Shown piece by piece: positions 20,399 to 23,224 of a stretch of DNA of 23,224 nucleotides. The stretch covers positions 79,636 through 102,859 of the forward strand of contig FR884182.1 in assembly GCA_000435515.1 (NCBI GenBank), given 5' to 3'. Each line of letters begins with the position of its first letter. Position 1 is the first letter of the stretch. The stretch comes from Firmicutes bacterium CAG:582 (lineage in GTDB: Bacteria > Bacillota_I > Bacilli_A > RF39 > UBA660). The notes under the pieces were generated by a model. That model saw only the letters and a list, made by a program, of their open reading frames with translations, did no database searches and had not been told where the DNA came from. The translations under genes were made by a program, and so were the position numbers.

Positions 20399-21708
20399 AT
20401 ATTTCCAACCTTCTTACTTAATAACGCTATTGAATATGCAACATATATCGATACTGCTGGAGCAAAAAGAAAGTGTCCAGCTAAATAGGAACCTAGAAGA
20501 ACGAAAGCCGTAGAAGTTGCTAATATACATATTTCTTCATCGATTCTATTCTTTTTTGTTTTTATAATTTTTATTAAAATGCTTAATAATAAATATAGTG
20601 GCAAACTTAATTCAATAATAAACCCAATAATTCCATATTGAAATAACAAATCATGAAAGTCTCTTTCTACGTTTTTTTCATAATGAATTCCTTGATAAAT
20701 TCTATCATCATATGTTAAACCATATAGTTTTGAAAATAAAGTACTATTTTTATACATCGCTTTATTGGCAATCAAAAAGTCATCTCTTCCATTAAAAACA
20801 AGTGACGAAGATATCTCATTGCGAATTTCTTCACTGGTTTTATCAAATTTAGGGCAACAAGTTTCGCAATAATTTCCACCACTATTTTCATAGGCTCTTT
20901 CATAACTTCCAATAAGGTTTGTATAAATTGGCAGTTTAATTGTGAATACAAAAATTGATAGTAAAATACCTCCTAAAAAGAAAAGGCTTTTTAAATTCAA
21001 TTTGTGCTTTATAATAAGTTTGTTGTATGCAAAATAGAAAATAAAAGCACAACCAAGTAAACCTACACATCCTACATAGCTCGCTTTAGTTCCTAAAATA
21101 CATAAGAATATAATCGTTATTAAAGAGGAAACTATATTATAAATATTCTTACTTTTTATATAGTCTATTAAAGAATAGCCTAACAATGCAATCAAAATTA
21201 AACCATATTCATTTGCTGAATTAAACCATGAAACTATTCCTTTATGATAGCAATTTTCATATGAAGAGTATGAACAATATGCTGTTTTTGTAATAACTGA
21301 AGTTAATAAAGATATTCCAATTATTAAGGCAATAATAATAAATGTGAAACGATCCAATTCTTCATTTTTCTTAAAATATAAAGTGAAGAACAAAAGTATA
21401 ATTGGAAAATAAATCAATTTAGCCATATTGACACCAAAACTCATAATATTAAAGTGAGAGTCTAATAGAAAATGTCCAACAAATGATGTTAGCAAGTAAA
21501 TTATCCAAATAATAATATATGTATTAATTTTACTATCACGATTTTTTATTATATAAATACCAGCATATATAAGAAATATAAATCTGCAAATCATTCCTAA
21601 AGATATATGAAAATTATATTCATTTATCATTAACGAAGTTATGATATCGATAAGAGGTTGTATTAACATAAATTTAGTTAATATACGATTATTATAAAAC
21701 TTATCCAT
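20395..21708 (-). CDS. O-antigen polymerase/ligase-like membrane protein (Wzy/WaaL type)
   Basis: The 437-residue protein has about 10-12 hydrophobic segments and one large extracytoplasmic loop (about 265-345), containing the cysteines CETCC and a charged stretch. The loop ends in RDFHDLLFQYGIIGF, the H(D/N)-x-L...G motif of the O-antigen ligase family. Such proteins join or polymerise lipid-linked oligosaccharides outside the membrane. It is first in a three-gene operon with GT4 and GT2 enzymes, which would build the repeat unit. Whether it acts as polymerase (Wzy) or as ligase to a wall or lipid acceptor cannot be told. Confidence 0.85.
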   Translation of the reverse strand: MDKFYNNRILTKFMLIQPLIDIITSLMINEYNFHISLGMICRFIFLIYAGIYIIKNRDSKINTYIIIWIIYLLTSFVGHFLLDSHFNIMSFGVNMAKLIYFPIILLFFTLYFKKNEELDRFTFIIIALIIGISLLTSVITKTAYCSYSSYENCYHKGIVSWFNSANEYGLILIALLGYSLIDYIKSKNIYNIVSSLITIIFLCILGTKASYVGCVGLLGCAFIFYFAYNKLIIKHKLNLKSLFFLGGILLSIFVFTIKLPIYTNLIGSYERAYENSGGNYCETCCPKFDKTSEEIRNEISSSLVFNGRDDFLIANKAMYKNSTLFSKLYGLTYDDRIYQGIHYEKNVERDFHDLLFQYGIIGFIIELSLPLYLLLSILIKIIKTKKNRIDEEICILATSTAFVLLGSYLAGHFLFAPAVSIYVAYSIALLSKKVGNI

Positions 21709-21728
21709 ATTCTCACTTCCTACATATA

Positions 21729-21757
21729 ATTATACAAAAAAAATGTCATTATTTAAA
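21729..21757 (-). promoter_or_regulatory. Promoter of the polymerase-glycosyltransferase operon
   Basis: TTTAAA (21752-21757), 17 bases, TATAAT (21729-21734) on the minus strand, directly after the terminator of the glycine-rich protein gene. AGGAAGTGAG is the ribosome site. Confidence 0.6.
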
Positions 21758-21783
21758 GAAAAAAACTTGTGATATCACAAGTT
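21757..21783 (-). terminator. Terminator of the glycine-rich protein gene
   Basis: AACTTGTGAT and ATCACAAGTT form a perfect 20-base palindrome (21764-21783). It is followed by a T-run on the minus strand and starts at the stop codon. Confidence 0.85.
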
Positions 21784-23224
21784 TAGCCTAATGAAACAAA
21801 TGTTATTCGAGCATAGCCATGGCCGGCGCGTTGGCCATTTAACATTGATCCGCTAGATACACCTCCGATGTATCCAGAGCCACCGGCTCCTGATGACCCG
21901 CAATCACTTCCACTTTTGAAACTTGCTGCTCCGCCGCCATACCAGCCGCCTCCGCCAGCACCGGCTCCATATGTTCCCGACGTACTGCTTCCACTAGGGG
22001 CATTTCCACCATAACCAAATCCTGAAACACCAGCATCACTATCTCCTCTACTTCCAGCAGACGTTTGTGTTCCACCAGTCGGAACATAACAACCCCCAGT
22101 TCCATTTCCGCCATTAGTTCCGCCTCCAGAACCTCCAGGTCTTCCTGAACTTTCTCCTGCTCCGCCGCCACCTCCTGCGACTATTAGAACTTCTCCTCTA
22201 TATGAATTATAATTTGATAGGACTCCACGATTTGTTGTTGCCATATGTGTTGCTCCGCCGCCGCCTCCACCAGCAGCCGAAACACCACCAGCAGTATATT
22301 GACCTTGTCCACCTCCGTTATATCCACTTCCATAACTTCCTGATCTTCCACCAACTACAGCATAAATAACTTGACCTTTTGATAAAGTTTTTGATCCTTG
22401 TGCGTATCCGCCATAGCCACCTGTCGACGCTCCGGCACTTCCAGAAGATCCTTGAGATCCCCAAACTTCTAACTTATATGTTCCTGTACATGCTGCCGTA
22501 AATGATTGTATTCCTCCGGTATAATCAAATGTTTTAACTACTTGACCTGCTGTATATGGGCAAACACTTGTTGTTCCAATTGTACAAACACTATCGGAGG
22601 CATTACTATTATTTTTTATTGTTATTGTTTGACTTCCTGTTGCACTTGTTCCTGTTTTTAATCCACTTATTGTATATCCATTTGTGCAACTTCCACTTGA
22701 TATATAATATCCACTGTTAGGTGTTACTGTTAGATTATTTTCTTTTCCGTATATTACTTTTATACTTGTTGCACTTACACTTCCATTATTTATTCCTATA
22801 TTTACAGTATATTCTTTTTCGGTATATTCTGCATATAGTTTATTCTCACTTGTTTCTACTACATATGTGTTTTCACTTATTATTCTTCCTTCTTCATCTT
22901 TCCAATGTAAGAATTTATATCCGCTTTTTTCTGGTATTTTTATATCTTTATATAATGTATTCTCTTCTAGTTCTATCTCTTCATCTTTTTCTCCATTGTT
23001 TTTCACTAATGTCTTTTTTATTGTTTTTCTTTCTTCTTTTACTATTTTTTGTCCTACTACTTCATATCCTTTATCAAATACTATTTTATTTTCGCTTGAT
23101 GTTGTTACACTTACCTTATCTATTGCTTTTCTCTTTATCTCTTCTTTTTCTTTATTTACTTCACTTTCATTTATATAGTATATTTCATGGTTTCCTCTTT
23201 CTAGATTTCCTACATAAAAATATC
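21783..23224 (-). CDS. Surface protein with InlB-type repeat and glycine-rich C-terminal domain (5' end outside window)
   Basis: The frame is open to the right edge, giving 480 visible codons; an internal GTG at 23006 is not its start. The visible part begins with a Lys/Glu-rich segment (YFYVGNLERGNHEIYYINES...). One Listeria-Bacteroides/InlB-type repeat follows (KSGYKFLHWKDEEGRI...NKLYAEY), then a short Thr/Ser/Cys-rich module (VTPNSGYYISSGSC, TTSVCPY). The last ~240 residues form a glycine-rich domain starting FDYTGGIQSFTAACTGTYKLEVWG and ending HGYARITFVSLG. No LPXTG or C-terminal anchor is present. The glycine-rich part is far more GC-rich than its neighbours because of GGN codons. Extracellular location is inferred. 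The gene ends at a terminator before the polysaccharide operon. Confidence 0.85.
   Translation of the reverse strand, partial: YFYVGNLERGNHEIYYINESEVNKEKEEIKRKAIDKVSVTTSSENKIVFDKGYEVVGQKIVKEERKTIKKTLVKNNGEKDEEIELEENTLYKDIKIPEKSGYKFLHWKDEEGRIISENTYVVETSENKLYAEYTEKEYTVNIGINNGSVSATSIKVIYGKENNLTVTPNSGYYISSGSCTNGYTISGLKTGTSATGSQTITIKNNSNASDSVCTIGTTSVCPYTAGQVVKTFDYTGGIQSFTAACTGTYKLEVWGSQGSSGSAGASTGGYGGYAQGSKTLSKGQVIYAVVGGRSGSYGSGYNGGGQGQYTAGGVSAAGGGGGGATHMATTNRGVLSNYNSYRGEVLIVAGGGGGAGESSGRPGGSGGGTNGGNGTGGCYVPTGGTQTSAGSRGDSDAGVSGFGYGGNAPSGSSTSGTYGAGAGGGGWYGGGAASFKSGSDCGSSGAGGSGYIGGVSSGSMLNGQRAGHGYARITFVSLG

Noticed and set aside
21839..22171. 110-codon minus-strand frame inside the glycine-rich gene
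   Set aside because: It arises from GGN-rich codons of the real gene in another frame; there is no start signal.
1..23224. Mycoplasma-type code with TGA as tryptophan
   Set aside because: TGA is the natural stop of several genes (for example 16055-16057 and 16366-16368) and Trp is encoded by TGG throughout.
1..23224. CRISPR array, insertion sequence or prophage
   Set aside because: I found no regularly spaced repeats, transposase, integrase or phage structural genes.

Overview
The window comes from a very AT-rich, low-GC Gram-positive bacterium using the standard code: TGA ends real genes, for example the Y-family polymerase gene at 16057 and its partner at 16368. The gene set is Firmicutes-like: SepF, DivIVA, a T-box leader, alpha2-type glycyl-tRNA synthetase, an UvrX/YqjW polymerase with a YolD/YqjX-like partner, and AGGAGG ribosome sites. 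The style fits uncultured gut Bacilli/Mycoplasmatota-type lineages; this placement is inference.

Left part (1-4807, all minus strand): a surface-polysaccharide region. It holds rmlD-rmlC (last steps of dTDP-L-rhamnose synthesis), a damaged gene fragment, a frameshifted membrane O-acyltransferase, a two-gene polysaccharide ABC exporter, and the first 33 codons of a glycosyltransferase cut by the left edge. Next (4853-5692) come the division genes sepF and divIVA. A divIVA terminator and the rmlD promoter occupy the same bases.

Centre (5901-10800, minus): glyS, preceded one base apart by a LOG-family gene. Both lie behind a compact glycine-type T-box leader, so the 40-codon N-terminal extension of the LOG reading frame is really leader RNA. 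Then come two small overlapping genes of unknown function and priA. A nearly identical 21-bp element sits just upstream of two of these promoters. The gene-poor stretch 10801-11639 contains a possible type I toxin-antitoxin-like locus (a 31-residue membrane peptide facing a convergent ~85-nt RNA with its own promoter and terminator), a broken ORF and several hairpins.

Right part: two zinc-ribbon, single-pass membrane proteins (minus) stand divergent from an SOS-type Y-family polymerase operon (plus), whose promoter carries a LexA-like box. These are followed by tRNA-Ala(UGC), an HD-domain hydrolase, cytidine deaminase (minus), a remnant ORF and a small membrane protein. A second polysaccharide operon (18503-21708, minus) encodes an O-antigen polymerase/ligase-like protein and two glycosyltransferases. 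The window ends inside a large surface protein with an InlB-type repeat and a long glycine-rich domain.

Together the two polysaccharide regions, the rhamnose enzymes and the glycine-rich protein suggest an organism investing in a glycosylated cell surface. The rest is housekeeping and DNA-repair content.
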